From an uncultured Bacteroidia bacterium (GTDB taxonomy: Bacteria; Bacteroidota; Bacteroidia; Bacteroidales; CAJPTX01), in the NCBI GenBank assembly GCA_947252645.1, contig CAMXWF010000017.1, positions 1-63,590 of the forward strand: DNA of 63,590 nucleotides, written 5' to 3'. Position 1 is the stretch's first letter; every line of letters starts with the position of its first letter. Below are positions 34,386 through 43,365 of this stretch, one piece after another. The notes under the pieces are model-generated. The model saw only the letters and a list, made by a program, of their open reading frames with translations. It searched no databases and was not told where the DNA came from. The position numbers and the translations under genes were made by a program.

Positions 34386-35237
34386 ATGGATAAGTTTATC
34401 GGTCGAACAGGCAGCCTGCTGCGCTTGGCACTGCAGGAGGATATCGGTACGGGCGATTTGGCCACAGAGGCACTGCGCCTCCACAAGGTGGAGGGCGCTG
34501 CGCGCTTGGTGGCTAAGGCCGACGGGGTGATGTCGGGGCTGGATGTATGCTTTGCGGTCTACGGGCTGCTCCACCCCGCCATGCAGTACGCCCCACGCAA
34601 GCGCGCGGGTGATACCTTGCGCAAGGGCGACACGTTGGCTGAGATCATGGGGCCCTTCGATGTCTTGCTCACGGGGGAGCGCACGGCGCTGAATTTCTTG
34701 CAACATCTCAGCGGGGTGTCCACTCTGACGCGCCAATACGTGGAGGCCCTGGAGGGCACGGGGGTGCGTCTGCTCGATACGCGCAAAACGGCCCCAGGGC
34801 AAAGAGCCCTGGAGAAGTGCGCCGTGCGCGATGGGGGCGGCACCAACCATCGCATGGGGCTGTTCGACATGGCAATGATCAAGGATAATCACATCCTAGC
34901 TGCGGGGTCGATCACCAAGGCTGTTCAGGCGGCTAAGGCCTATATCCCGGCCTTTACGCGGATCGAGGTGGAGACCACCTCCCTGGCGCAGGTGGAAGAG
35001 GCGCTGGCCTGCCAGGTGGAGATCATCATGCTCGACAACATGCCCCTAGAGCTTATGCGCGAGGCGGTGGCCCTGATAGGCCACAGGGCCATGACCGAGG
35101 CCTCTGGCAATGTCACCCTTAGCACCATTAGGGCCATAGCTAGCACTGGTGTAGACTTCATCAGCGCGGGGGCCATTACGCACAGCGCGCCGGCTCTAGA
35201 CATTAGCATGCAAATCAAGCCCCTACACGAGGCCTGA
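34386..35237 (+). CDS. nadC: nicotinate-nucleotide pyrophosphorylase (carboxylating)
   Basis: 283 residues from MDKFIGRTGSLL. The N-terminal part reads LALQEDIGTGDLATEAL. The quinolinate/PRPP site block is LLDTRKTAPGQRALEKCAVRDGGGTNHRMG (here given in part: DTRKTAPGQRALEKCAV, GGGTNHRMGLFDM, MIKDNH), and the C-terminal phosphate-binding part has VDFISAGAITHSAPALDIS. It makes nicotinate mononucleotide from quinolinate in de novo NAD synthesis. nadA follows 86 bases downstream. The start at 34353 would add 11 unconserved residues. Confidence 0.96.
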   Translation: MDKFIGRTGSLLRLALQEDIGTGDLATEALRLHKVEGAARLVAKADGVMSGLDVCFAVYGLLHPAMQYAPRKRAGDTLRKGDTLAEIMGPFDVLLTGERTALNFLQHLSGVSTLTRQYVEALEGTGVRLLDTRKTAPGQRALEKCAVRDGGGTNHRMGLFDMAMIKDNHILAAGSITKAVQAAKAYIPAFTRIEVETTSLAQVEEALACQVEIIMLDNMPLELMREAVALIGHRAMTEASGNVTLSTIRAIASTGVDFISAGAITHSAPALDISMQIKPLHEA

Positions 35238-35323
35238 GAGCTGCTCAACGAACCTGGTAGTTTCACTGGGAAATGGACAATGGGGGCTTTATGGGCCCTG
35301 CATCGTTGTAATTGCTCGTGAAG

Positions 35324-36301
35324 ATGGTAGATAGCTTAACGCAGGCAGAGCCAGATGGCGCAGCGCTGCTGCCCGAGGACATCCAGCGCTTCCAAGAGGA
35401 GATTCAGGCCCTAAAGCGGCAGCAGCACGCCGTGTTGCTGGGGCACTACTACGCGCCGCCCGAAGTGCAAGACGTGTGCGACTTCGTGGGGGACTCGCTG
35501 GGGCTGTCGCGACAAGCAGCGGCCACCCCGGCCGAGGTGATAGTGTTCTGCGGGGTACACTTCATGGCCGAGACGGCCTCCATCCTGGCGCCCTCCCGGA
35601 AGGTGCTGCTCCCCGACCTAGGCGCGGGCTGCTCGCTGGCCAATAGCATCGAGGCGGAGGACGTGGAGCAGTGGCGGGCGCAGCACCCCCACGGGGTAGT
35701 GATAGCCTATGTGAACACCACGGCGGCCGTGAAGGCCCTGACGGACTGCTGCTGCACCTCAGCCAACGCTGTGCAGGTGGTGCAGCACTACGCGGGGGCG
35801 GAGCGGATACTCTTTCTGCCCGATTGGAATCTGGGCCACTACGTGCAGGCCACAACGGGGATTGAGATGGATATCTGGCGAGGCTCCTGCCACGTGCACG
35901 ATGCCTTTACGGCCTCACAGATCCTCATGCGGATGGGCCAAGAGCCCGAGGCCGAGGTGCTGGTGCACCCAGAGTCGAGTGGGGCCGTGGTGCCCGAGAT
36001 ACGCCATGATCCCCGCGTGACCATCGCCTCCACCACGGGCATGATAAAGCACCTGAAGGACTCAAAGGCCAAGAAGTTTCTCATTGTCACCGAGAAAGGC
36101 GTGCTACACAAGATGCACCAGGTGGCCCCTGACAAGGAGCTCTTGCTCATAGCCCCAGATGCGTACTGTAAGTACATGGCGCTGCCTACCCTGCCGCGCG
36201 TATGTGAGGCCTTGCGCACGGGGACCCCGGAGGTGAAAGTGCCTGCTGAGCTCGCCCAACGCGCCTACGCCCCCATCAAACGGATGCTGGAGATAGGATA
36301 A
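35324..36301 (+). CDS. nadA: quinolinate synthase A
   Basis: 325 residues from the ATG at 35324; TTG 35312 and GTG 35318 are possible upstream starts. Family marks are AVLLGHYYAPPEVQDVCDFV, the cluster cysteines in DLGAGCSLAN, CCCTSANAV and PDAYCKYM, and VHPESSGAVV. It is a 4Fe-4S enzyme condensing iminoaspartate with dihydroxyacetone phosphate to quinolinate, the substrate of NadC encoded just upstream. nadB, the usual third member, is absent from the window. The acyl-ligase gene starts 17 bases after its stop. Confidence 0.95.
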   Translation: MVDSLTQAEPDGAALLPEDIQRFQEEIQALKRQQHAVLLGHYYAPPEVQDVCDFVGDSLGLSRQAAATPAEVIVFCGVHFMAETASILAPSRKVLLPDLGAGCSLANSIEAEDVEQWRAQHPHGVVIAYVNTTAAVKALTDCCCTSANAVQVVQHYAGAERILFLPDWNLGHYVQATTGIEMDIWRGSCHVHDAFTASQILMRMGQEPEAEVLVHPESSGAVVPEIRHDPRVTIASTTGMIKHLKDSKAKKFLIVTEKGVLHKMHQVAPDKELLLIAPDAYCKYMALPTLPRVCEALRTGTPEVKVPAELAQRAYAPIKRMLEIG

Positions 36302-36318
36302 GAAGCACCCCTAGCCTA

Positions 36319-37998
36319 ATGCACTACACCGAGCCACTCAACCGGGCCATTGCGGGAGCAATAGTCGAACATTGGTCCTTGCCCTGCTTTAGCGATTACA
36401 ATGGCCCCACGTTTACCAACGCGGAGCTGGCCGAGCGCATAGCCCGCAACCACATCCTTTTCCGAGCCTTGGGCATCAAGCCCGGCGATCGGATTGCGCT
36501 GATAGGTAAGAGCACTACGGGCTGGGCCCTAGCCTACCTCTCCATAGTGACCTACGGGGCGGTGGTGGTGCCCATCCTGTCGGACTTCAAGCTCAACACC
36601 ATCCTCCACATTATCAAGCACTCGGAGAGCCAGTTGCTCTTTACGGGCATGCAGACCTGGGAGCGGCTCGGGGAGACCAGCGAGCTGGCCATAAAGGCCA
36701 TCATCAGCACCTCGAGCTGGATGCCACTCTACTGCAAGCAGCAGTATCAGCGGGCTATTGCGCCGGCTGAGCTAGACGACGCATTTAGGGCCTGCTACCC
36801 GCAGGGGGTCAGGCCAGAGGATGTGCACTACGTGGAGCAGTCCCCCGAGACCCTGCATGAGATCAACTACACCGCGGGTACTTCTGGCTTCTCGAAGGGG
36901 GTGATGGTGCCGGGGCGGGCACTGGCCTCTAACCTGGAGTTTGCCGAGGGAGTCATGGCGATGCAGCCTGGCGACCCAGTCATCTCGCTGCTCCCCCTGG
37001 CGCATGCCTACGGGCAGGCGTTCGAATTCCTCTTCTGCTTTCTGAAAGGCTGCCACATCTACTTCCTGGTGCGCGTGCCCTCTCCCCGCACTATATTCCA
37101 GGCCTTTGGCCAGATCAGGCCTCGCTTGATCATCATTGTGCCCATCATCATAGAGAAGATCTACAAGGGCAAGATAGCTCCCAGGCTTCGGGACCCCAAG
37201 ATCCGTCTGCTGCTCAAGACCCCCATACTGCGGGCGCGCCTGCTCAGGCAATTCAATACGACGCTCACCGAGGCCCTGGGGGGTAACTTCATCGAGGTGA
37301 TCGTGGGCGGTGCGCACCTGAACCCCCGGGTGGAGGAGTTCTTGAAGAAGATCGGCTTCCGCTACACCGTGGGATACGGGATGACCGAATGCGCTCCCAT
37401 TATCACCTACGCACCGTGGCGCGAGCATAGGCTCTACACCTCGGGGCGTCCTGTTGTCAACATGGAGGTGCGGATAGCGAATGCAGACCCCACCACGGGG
37501 GTGGGCAATATCGAGGTACGGGGGGCCAACCTCATGCTGGGCTACTACAAGCGACCAGACCTGACCGCCGAGGCTTTCACGCCCGATGGATGGCTCAGGA
37601 CAGGCGACCTAGGTTCACTCGATGCGGACGGCTATCTTACCATCCGTGGCCGTAGCAAGGACATGATCCTCGGCCCCAATGGCCAAAACATCTACCCCGA
37701 AGAGCTGGAAGCCCTGATTGGGAATTATCCGCTGGTGCAGGAGGTGCTGGTCAAGGAGCTTGACGGGAAGATTGTGGCCTTGGTGGTGCCAGACTACACC
37801 ACGCTGGACGAGCAGGGGCTGAAGATGGCCGATTTGGAGTCCCGGCTAGAGGAGTGCCGTCTCCAGGTCAATGAGGAGCTGCCCGCCTATAGCCAGATCA
37901 GCCAATTCCTCGTCTACCCGGAAGAGTTTGAGAAGACCCCTAAGCACAGCATCCGTCGTTTCCTCTACAAGGCCCCGGGCAACAAGATTGTGGAGTGA
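36319..37998 (+). CDS. AMP-forming acyl-CoA/acid ligase
   Basis: 559 residues. ANL-superfamily motifs: the P-loop YTAGTSGFSKGVMVPGR (about 188-204), GYGMTECAPIITYAP (A5), GWLRTGDLGSLDADGYLTI (A7/A8) and a C-terminal lysine in TPKHSIRRFLYK. It most resembles long-chain fatty acid-CoA ligases of Bacteroidetes. It activates a carboxylic acid with ATP and passes it to CoA or a carrier protein; the acid is not known. It directly follows nadA, so it may share that message, without an evident pathway link. Confidence 0.9.
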   Translation: MHYTEPLNRAIAGAIVEHWSLPCFSDYNGPTFTNAELAERIARNHILFRALGIKPGDRIALIGKSTTGWALAYLSIVTYGAVVVPILSDFKLNTILHIIKHSESQLLFTGMQTWERLGETSELAIKAIISTSSWMPLYCKQQYQRAIAPAELDDAFRACYPQGVRPEDVHYVEQSPETLHEINYTAGTSGFSKGVMVPGRALASNLEFAEGVMAMQPGDPVISLLPLAHAYGQAFEFLFCFLKGCHIYFLVRVPSPRTIFQAFGQIRPRLIIIVPIIIEKIYKGKIAPRLRDPKIRLLLKTPILRARLLRQFNTTLTEALGGNFIEVIVGGAHLNPRVEEFLKKIGFRYTVGYGMTECAPIITYAPWREHRLYTSGRPVVNMEVRIANADPTTGVGNIEVRGANLMLGYYKRPDLTAEAFTPDGWLRTGDLGSLDADGYLTIRGRSKDMILGPNGQNIYPEELEALIGNYPLVQEVLVKELDGKIVALVVPDYTTLDEQGLKMADLESRLEECRLQVNEELPAYSQISQFLVYPEEFEKTPKHSIRRFLYKAPGNKIVE

Positions 37999-38171
37999 AG
38001 CCCCGGGGGGCAGTGACGGCAGGAGAACTGAGCGCAAGATGTTGCGCGGCAATACGCAACCCCTATCCTGAGTGCGCTAGGGGGGCGCGGGGCATGGTGG
38101 CGTGGACTTTTGCGCCCTGGGGCTTCCAGCGTATGGTCTCTAGCGTTTTATGCTTACCTTTACACTGAGCA

Positions 38172-38717
38172 ATGGTGTGCGATAGGAGGCTGGGCGCCGT
38201 GGTGGGTGATGAGTTCATATACAGGCAGTTGGCTGCGCAGGGGCTGACTTTTGAATACCATGAGCACCCCGCGGCCCCTACTGTTGCCCTTGCGCTGGCG
38301 TACTGGAAGGATATCCCGGCCACGCACTGCAAGAATCTTTTTTTGCGTAACCACAAGGGCGATCGTCACTATTTGCTTGTGGCTGAGGGGCATAAGGAGG
38401 TTGACATCCATGCGTTGGAGCATTTACTGCATCAGGGTAAGCTCTCGTTTGCCTCGGGATGGCGGCTGGAGAAATACCTGGGCGTGAAGGCGGGTTCGGT
38501 TTCGCCCTTGGGGCTGGTGCACGATGTCCGCCACGAGGTGATGCTCTACCTCGACCAAGACCTGCGGGCAGCCGAGCGGCTCTCCTTCCACCCGAATGAC
38601 AATAGGGCCTCGCTCGTCTTGACCCAGCAGGCCTTTCGATGCTACTTGGATAGCTTGGGAGTGGCCTATAGCTATCTCGATTTACAGAACCCAACGGAGT
38701 ATGGAAGCGCAGAATGA
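38172..38717 (+). CDS. YbaK/ProX-type aminoacyl-tRNA deacylase
   Basis: 181 residues. The YbaK/aminoacyl-tRNA-synthetase-associated domain covers almost the whole protein: LTFEYHEHPAAPTVALALAY, ATHCKNLFLRNHKGDRHYLL (with the conserved KNLFLR block), KYLGVKAGSVSPLGLVHD. Such proteins are free-standing editors that remove wrong amino acids, such as alanine or cysteine, from tRNA-Pro. The specificity cannot be read from sequence. It overlaps the next gene by 17 bases. Confidence 0.88.
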   Translation: MVCDRRLGAVVGDEFIYRQLAAQGLTFEYHEHPAAPTVALALAYWKDIPATHCKNLFLRNHKGDRHYLLVAEGHKEVDIHALEHLLHQGKLSFASGWRLEKYLGVKAGSVSPLGLVHDVRHEVMLYLDQDLRAAERLSFHPNDNRASLVLTQQAFRCYLDSLGVAYSYLDLQNPTEYGSAE

Positions 38718-39717
38718 GCTCGTGGCGCAGAGCCAATTCTTGGCCTTCGAGGCAGTGGAGACACTGATAAAGCAGGGTCGGGTACTCATCATCGGGGGTA
38801 GCAATGCGCTGCTGCGTAGGCTGCCGGCGGGAGACTGGGTCGGGGGGAGCGCAAAGCACTTCCTGCTCGACAGCACGCCCCAAGCGGACGAGGAGAAGCT
38901 GATGGTGGCCGACGTGACCCCCTACGTGTCGGAGGTGCGCATGCGCACCTACTCGGAGTACGCCATCCATAACTTGGGATCTGATCGCTACGCGCATGGC
39001 TTCTCCGTGGTGCTGCTGCCGGCCTTCAGTGCTATCCACCGGGCTTTTGCGCTCTACGCCGTAACCGCTGCGTCTGCCCCAGATAGTTTGCTCACGGGGT
39101 GGGTGACTAGCGAGGAGATGGATGCGCAGGGCGAGAGCATTCCCAAGGTCTACTGCGGAGAAGAGGGGGGCTATTTCACGGATAAGGCTGTGGCCCTGCA
39201 CTGCCGGCTCCGCCCGGAGTACTTGGCCCAGCTCGATATCCTCACCCCCTCAGGGGAGGCTACGGGCGATGTGCTGCGTTTTGACGAGGCGGGGTTCACC
39301 GTAGGTGATGTCATGGTGAATGGCCAATATCAGAACCTTGCGAAGTACTGGCGAGCCCACTACGCAGGGCAAGACTGCTTCCTAATGGCCGACCTCCAAG
39401 GAATGCTGAGCATTCTGCATCCCCTGGCGCCGATAGGCCAGCGTTCGGTGACCTTCGTGGCCCCCGTTATCCCCGGGGTGGAGTACCACGTAGCGCGGTC
39501 TACGCCTGGGCAGCTGGCCCACTACACGCAGCAGCTGGCAGCGGCCAAGGCTCTGCATCCCCTGCTGGCCTTCCACTGCTTGGCCTACTACGCCATGCTG
39601 CGCCATGGGCTCCAGGGCGCAGGAGCCCCCGATGGCATCTTTGCCGCGGGGGAGGTAGCCAACGTGTTGATGAATAGAACGAGCGTGGTGCTCCATATCA
39701 AGCGTTTGACCCTGTAG
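38701..39717 (+). CDS. conserved protein of unknown function
   Basis: 338 residues, no signal peptide and no membrane helix, so probably cytoplasmic. Visible segments: an N-terminal LIKQGRVLIIGGSNALLRRLPAGDW stretch followed by WVGGSAKHFLL, a middle alpha/beta part and a C-terminal helical part with ILHPLAPIGQRSV and APVIPGVEYHVA. I recall a domain-of-unknown-function family (possibly DUF6976) with this GNWIGG-like start, but I am not sure. Its start lies inside the upstream deacylase gene (17-base overlap), so the two are translated together. No catalytic motif is recognised. Confidence 0.7.
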   Translation: MEAQNELVAQSQFLAFEAVETLIKQGRVLIIGGSNALLRRLPAGDWVGGSAKHFLLDSTPQADEEKLMVADVTPYVSEVRMRTYSEYAIHNLGSDRYAHGFSVVLLPAFSAIHRAFALYAVTAASAPDSLLTGWVTSEEMDAQGESIPKVYCGEEGGYFTDKAVALHCRLRPEYLAQLDILTPSGEATGDVLRFDEAGFTVGDVMVNGQYQNLAKYWRAHYAGQDCFLMADLQGMLSILHPLAPIGQRSVTFVAPVIPGVEYHVARSTPGQLAHYTQQLAAAKALHPLLAFHCLAYYAMLRHGLQGAGAPDGIFAAGEVANVLMNRTSVVLHIKRLTL

Positions 39718-39777
39718 CCCCCCGTAGGGTGCGCTCCCATTTGTTGAGGTACGGAGCTGCATGGTGAGTGATATGCT

Positions 39778-41022
39778 ATGAATAAAGACCTAGAGAGTAT
39801 AAGGCGTCGTTTTGGGATCATCGGGACCCACCCTGCCCTGGAGCGTGCCATCGCCGTGGCCTACCAAGTGGCCCCGACCGACCTGGCTGTGCTAGTGCAG
39901 GGAGAGAGCGGCGTGGGCAAGGAGTTCTTTCCCCAGATCATCCACGCCTACGGGCGACGGAAGCACGGCAAGTACGTGGCAGTGAACTGCGGGGCCATTC
40001 CTGAGGGGACCATCGACTCGGAGCTATTTGGCCACGTGAAAGGGGCGTTCACAGGGGCGCTGGACAATCGGGCGGGCTACTTCGAGGTGGCCGATGGGGG
40101 GTCTATTTTCCTCGATGAGGTGGCCGAGTTGCCCTTGGCTACCCAGGCGCGACTGCTGCGCGTGCTGGAGAATGGAGAGTTCATCAAGGTGGGCTCCTCG
40201 ACAGCCCAGAAAACGGATATCCGTATCATTGCCGCCACGAATGTGAATCTGTCGGAGGCCATAGCCCAGGGACGGTTCCGTGAGGATCTATACTACCGCC
40301 TCTCGGCTATCCCCATCGTGGTGCCCCCGCTGCGTGCGCGGGGCCAAGACATCCTGCTCCTCTTCCGTTACTTTGCAGTGGAGTTTGCCGAGAAGTACCA
40401 TATGCCGTCTATTCGCTTGGACAGCGAGGCCGAGCAGACCCTGCTGGACTACCACTGGCCGGGAAATGTGCGGCAGCTTAAGAATGTGACCGAGCAGGTG
40501 TCCATCATGGAGAGTGAGCGGATGGTGACGAAGAAGCGGCTCGAGCTGTACCTCCACGGGCCTGACCAGCCTAGTAGGCTGCCAGCCCTCTACCAAGGGG
40601 CATCGGCCACGCAGAAGTCTGAGCGTGAACTGCTCTACGGCGTACTCTTCGACATGCGTCAAAACATCAATGAGCTCAAGGAGCTTGTCACAGCCTTGAT
40701 GGCGCGGAGCCATATGCGCCCTGATGACGAGCTGCTACGCAAGCATGCCCACCTGCTCAAGCCCATGGGTGCCAGCCCAACGGAGTCCCCAATCGTGCAG
40801 CCGGAGCGCGTCAAGCGGCCCGAGACGCCAGTGCAGGAGGTGCCAGCCTATGTGGATAGCACGGAGGTGGAGGAGGAGCCCAAGTCGCTGGCCAACATCG
40901 AGGAGGATACCATTCGTCAGGCACTCACAAAGAATGGCGGCCTACGGCGCAAAACAGCCCGCGAGCTCGGCATCTCGGAGCGCACGCTCTATAGGAAAAT
41001 CCGAGAATACGACATCAAGTAA
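39778..41022 (+). CDS. sigma-54-dependent transcriptional activator (AAA+, Fis-type HTH)
   Basis: 414 residues. There is no receiver domain; the AAA+ domain starts almost at once (about 15-255). Walker A reads GESGVGKEFFPQ, the sigma-54 contact loop is GAFTGA (in GHVKGAFTGALDN), Walker B is GGSIFLDEVAELP, and the arginine-finger region follows in REDLYYRLSAIP. The C-terminal Fis-type helix-turn-helix is KTARELGISERTLYRKIREY (about 392-411). It activates promoters read by RpoN holoenzyme. It sits 12 bases before lptE and near secG, an order I recall as common in Bacteroidales, hinting at control of envelope genes. Confidence 0.93.
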   Translation: MNKDLESIRRRFGIIGTHPALERAIAVAYQVAPTDLAVLVQGESGVGKEFFPQIIHAYGRRKHGKYVAVNCGAIPEGTIDSELFGHVKGAFTGALDNRAGYFEVADGGSIFLDEVAELPLATQARLLRVLENGEFIKVGSSTAQKTDIRIIAATNVNLSEAIAQGRFREDLYYRLSAIPIVVPPLRARGQDILLLFRYFAVEFAEKYHMPSIRLDSEAEQTLLDYHWPGNVRQLKNVTEQVSIMESERMVTKKRLELYLHGPDQPSRLPALYQGASATQKSERELLYGVLFDMRQNINELKELVTALMARSHMRPDDELLRKHAHLLKPMGASPTESPIVQPERVKRPETPVQEVPAYVDSTEVEEEPKSLANIEEDTIRQALTKNGGLRRKTARELGISERTLYRKIREYDIK

Positions 41023-41034
41023 TTCCAAGCGGCC

Positions 41035-41556
41035 ATGCGTAGAACTATCCAGAAGGCCCTTGGGGCCCTGCTGCTTGCCCTGCTGCTCGGGGGACTTGGG
41101 GGATGTAAAGTGCAGTATTCTTTCACTGGGGCGAGCATATCGCCCGATGTCAAGACGGTGAGCGTGGCCCACTTCCCCAACATTGCCCCATTGGTCACGG
41201 CAGGGCTCTCGGCCCAATTCACCGAGGCCCTGAAGCGTCGGTTCATGACCCAGACGAGCCTAGGGGTGGTGGAGGCCAATGGCGATTTGCAGTTCTCGGG
41301 CGAGATAGTGGACTACAGCGTGACGCCTACGGCCATTCAGGGTAACGAGATGGCTGCCATGAATAGGCTGACCATCGCTGCCAGGGTGGTCTACACCAAT
41401 TTGAAGGACAAGGAGGCCAACTTTGAGCGCACGTTCAGCGCGTACGAGGATTTCCCCAGCGACCAGTCGGTCACGCAGGTGGAAGGCGACCTGCTGCCCA
41501 AGATCATCGAGAAGCTGGTGGACGACATCTTTAACGCCTCCGTGGCCAACTGGTGA
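41035..41556 (+). CDS. lptE: LptE family LPS-assembly lipoprotein
   Basis: 173 residues. The lipoprotein signal ends GLGGC (lipidated Cys about 24), followed by KVQYSFTGASISPDVKTVSV, the usual start of Bacteroidetes LptE-like proteins, and by VEANGDLQFSGEIVDYSVTP. LptE plugs the LptD barrel that inserts LPS into the outer leaflet. It follows the sigma-54 activator by 12 bases and precedes the TPR-like and secG genes, which together look like one transcription unit. Confidence 0.87.
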   Translation: MRRTIQKALGALLLALLLGGLGGCKVQYSFTGASISPDVKTVSVAHFPNIAPLVTAGLSAQFTEALKRRFMTQTSLGVVEANGDLQFSGEIVDYSVTPTAIQGNEMAAMNRLTIAARVVYTNLKDKEANFERTFSAYEDFPSDQSVTQVEGDLLPKIIEKLVDDIFNASVANW

Positions 41557-41581
41557 CGTATGGGATGTGGCGTAAATTGGC

Positions 41582-41589
41582 TACCTTCG
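41582..41589 (+). promoter_or_regulatory. candidate -7 box (TACCTTCG)
   Basis: One base from TAnnTTTG, 35 bases before the TPR-like gene. It may give secG a second promoter. Confidence 0.3.
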
Positions 41590-41623
41590 CCTGAGCCTTT
41601 TGAGCAAGGCTGGAGAGGATGGC

Positions 41624-42658
41624 ATGCTGTCGAAAAGTGAGCTATATAGGCTGCTGGAGAAGCGGGAGGCGCTGTCGTCTAGTGAGGCGCAGGTGCTAGG
41701 CAAGCTCTTGGAGGAGTGTCCCTATTTCCAGGCCTGCGTGCTGCGCTATGCCGTGGACAGGGCTATTAAGCAGCAGTCGCAGGAGCATCGTGAGCAGGTG
41801 CTAGGCCATGCGGCTGCCCTGTTGCCCAATTCCATCCTGCTGTACGAGCGGCTCCACGGGGAAGAGTCCCTGGGGGGCGTCTTGCCGGGGGCTGGTGGGG
41901 CAGATGCTGTGCCGGCGCAGGATGCAAGTCAACAGCCCGTGGTGGAGCGTGCGCTGCCCGACGCAGGGCAGCCCCTACCTACTGGCGCAACCGGGGCAGA
42001 AGATGTTGCGGGTCAAGAGGAGGTCTACGAGCCGGAGGAGACCCCTCTCGACGAGCCAACGACTCCCGTGGAGCAGAGTCCGGAAGCAGGGCCAGAGGCA
42101 GCCCTGGTGGAGGGCGTGCGTTCGGCGTCTACAGTACCCCCGAACGAGGGTGCGCACGAGCCTACACAGCCGATGGAGCTAGACTTGACGGACGTGCTCA
42201 ATCGCTCGCTCTCCGCGGCAGTGCCTGGCCTAGCGCCTACGCTCTATACCATGGGCGAGGCCAAGAGCAGCCTCTCGCCCGAGGATATCGACTTCATCAA
42301 CGGGGAACTCAATGCCCAGATGCCCGAGCAGGTCAAGGAGGCTCCAGCCCCCTCGGCGACAGCGCAACAGCAAGAGCTTATAGACAGTTTTTTAGAGAAT
42401 CTAGATGCGTTGATCGTGAAGGTGCGCACGCAGGCTGAGGAGGATGAAGCCCACCACGTGGTACCTCGGAATCTTGCGGCCGACCAAGCGGCCCTGGATA
42501 CGGACATCGCCAGCGAGCGCTTGGCCGAATTGCTGGCCCAAAAAGGCCAAACAGCCCAGGCCATCAGCATGTACCGCGAGCTGATGCAAAGAAATCCAGA
42601 AAAAAGTGCGTACTTTGCACAGGCGATTGTGCGGCTTGGTGGCACGCCCAACGCATGA
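41624..42658 (+). CDS. acidic TPR-like protein upstream of secG
   Basis: 344 residues from MLSKSELYRLLEK. The N-terminal 90 residues are helical (ALSSSEAQVLGKLLEECPYF). The middle (about 95-195) is a low-complexity acidic, proline-rich linker. The end carries one TPR-like hairpin (SERLAELLAQKGQTAQAISM, YRELMQRNPEKSAYFAQAIV). No signal peptide is present, so it is probably cytoplasmic. A TTG 24 bases upstream is a possible alternative start. Its last codons were carried along in the secG duplication, at the 10-bp microhomology 42635-42644. Confidence 0.75.
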   Translation: MLSKSELYRLLEKREALSSSEAQVLGKLLEECPYFQACVLRYAVDRAIKQQSQEHREQVLGHAAALLPNSILLYERLHGEESLGGVLPGAGGADAVPAQDASQQPVVERALPDAGQPLPTGATGAEDVAGQEEVYEPEETPLDEPTTPVEQSPEAGPEAALVEGVRSASTVPPNEGAHEPTQPMELDLTDVLNRSLSAAVPGLAPTLYTMGEAKSSLSPEDIDFINGELNAQMPEQVKEAPAPSATAQQQELIDSFLENLDALIVKVRTQAEEDEAHHVVPRNLAADQAALDTDIASERLAELLAQKGQTAQAISMYRELMQRNPEKSAYFAQAIVRLGGTPNA

Positions 42659-42999
42659 AAAGACCAGAGGGCCATGTTCTATACTGTTGTCACGGTTATC
42701 ATCATCATTGTAAGCATCTTGCTCGTCCTGTTCGTGCTAGTGCAGAATTCTAAGGGCGGGGGTCTGGTGTCGAGTCTGTCGAGCGCTGGCCAGATTGTTG
42801 GCGTGCGTAAGTCGGCCGATGTTTTAGAGAAGGGCACTTGGACGCTGGCCGTGGCCCTGATGCTGCTGAGCTTTGCGGCTGTGGCCGTGTTACCCAATCA
42901 CGATGAGGGTCAGCCGCAATCGCGCATCCAAGAGCAGGTGATGCGCACCCAGTCGGGCGCTGTGCCTACTACGCTCCCAGAAGTGCCTGTAGAGGAGCT
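42635..42999 (+). repeat. direct repeat, copy 1 (end of TPR gene plus secG)
   Basis: From CTTGGTGGCA in the last codons of the TPR-like gene to codon ~109 of secG, this stretch is almost identical to 45441-45805, exactly 2,806 bases further on. The spacer between the TPR stop and the secG start is copied unchanged. Confidence 0.9.
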
Positions 43000-43060
43000 T
43001 GATAACAGCAATACCCCGGCCACGCCAGAGCCAGCTGAACCTGCGGCATCGCAGGAGTAG
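42674..43060 (+). CDS. secG: protein translocase subunit SecG, copy 1
   Basis: 128 residues. Two membrane helices (about 3-22 and 56-74) flank the conserved loop VLVQNSKGGGLVSSLSSAGQ; the Ser/Pro/Ala/Glu tail is poorly conserved. SecG is the small helper of the SecYEG channel. The gene is a near-exact twin of the one at 45480. Its surroundings (sigma-54 activator, lptE, TPR-like gene) suggest that this is the original locus. A terminator follows at 43283. Confidence 0.93.
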   Translation: MFYTVVTVIIIIVSILLVLFVLVQNSKGGGLVSSLSSAGQIVGVRKSADVLEKGTWTLAVALMLLSFAAVAVLPNHDEGQPQSRIQEQVMRTQSGAVPTTLPEVPVEELDNSNTPATPEPAEPAASQE

Positions 43061-43365
43061 GAGACTGCAGTGTGACCCTGTGCGTGACTTCCCATGCTTT
43101 GCCAGGAGGGTCTATGTTAGCGCATGATTGCGGAGTGCATGCAGGAGTCTCACCTTGTCTATGTGCGGGTGAGAGTGTGATGTGGTCGTATTGTGCGAAT
43201 GAGCATATCCTACTTGCATTAGAGTATGGTCAATATGCTACAAAAAAAATGGCGATTTAGCTAATAGCTTAAGCCCTCATTCCGAGAGCCACTCATGCCA
43301 CGTGCATGGGTGGCTCTCGTTGCGTTTCCCCCTAACAGTGCGACAACAATAAAATCGATAGTGCG
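43061..43365. other. 305-bp gap after secG copy 1
   Basis: It holds the terminator at 43283-43319 and the start of the 140-bp tandem duplication. Short open frames here have no recognisable content. An A-run with an AT-rich stretch (43225-43262) differs from the GC-rich surroundings. Confidence 0.45.
43283..43319 (+). terminator. hairpin terminator between secG copy 1 and the BspA-like gene
   Basis: A 16-pair stem (CGAGAGCCACTCATGC against GCATGGGTGGCTCTCG, one wobble pair, five-base loop) is followed by TTGCGTTTCC. Confidence 0.7.

Noticed and set aside
43072..43260. 62-residue plus-strand open frame after secG copy 1
   Set aside because: Cysteine- and histidine-rich without a recognisable pattern, no promoter and no conserved partner after secG copy 2.
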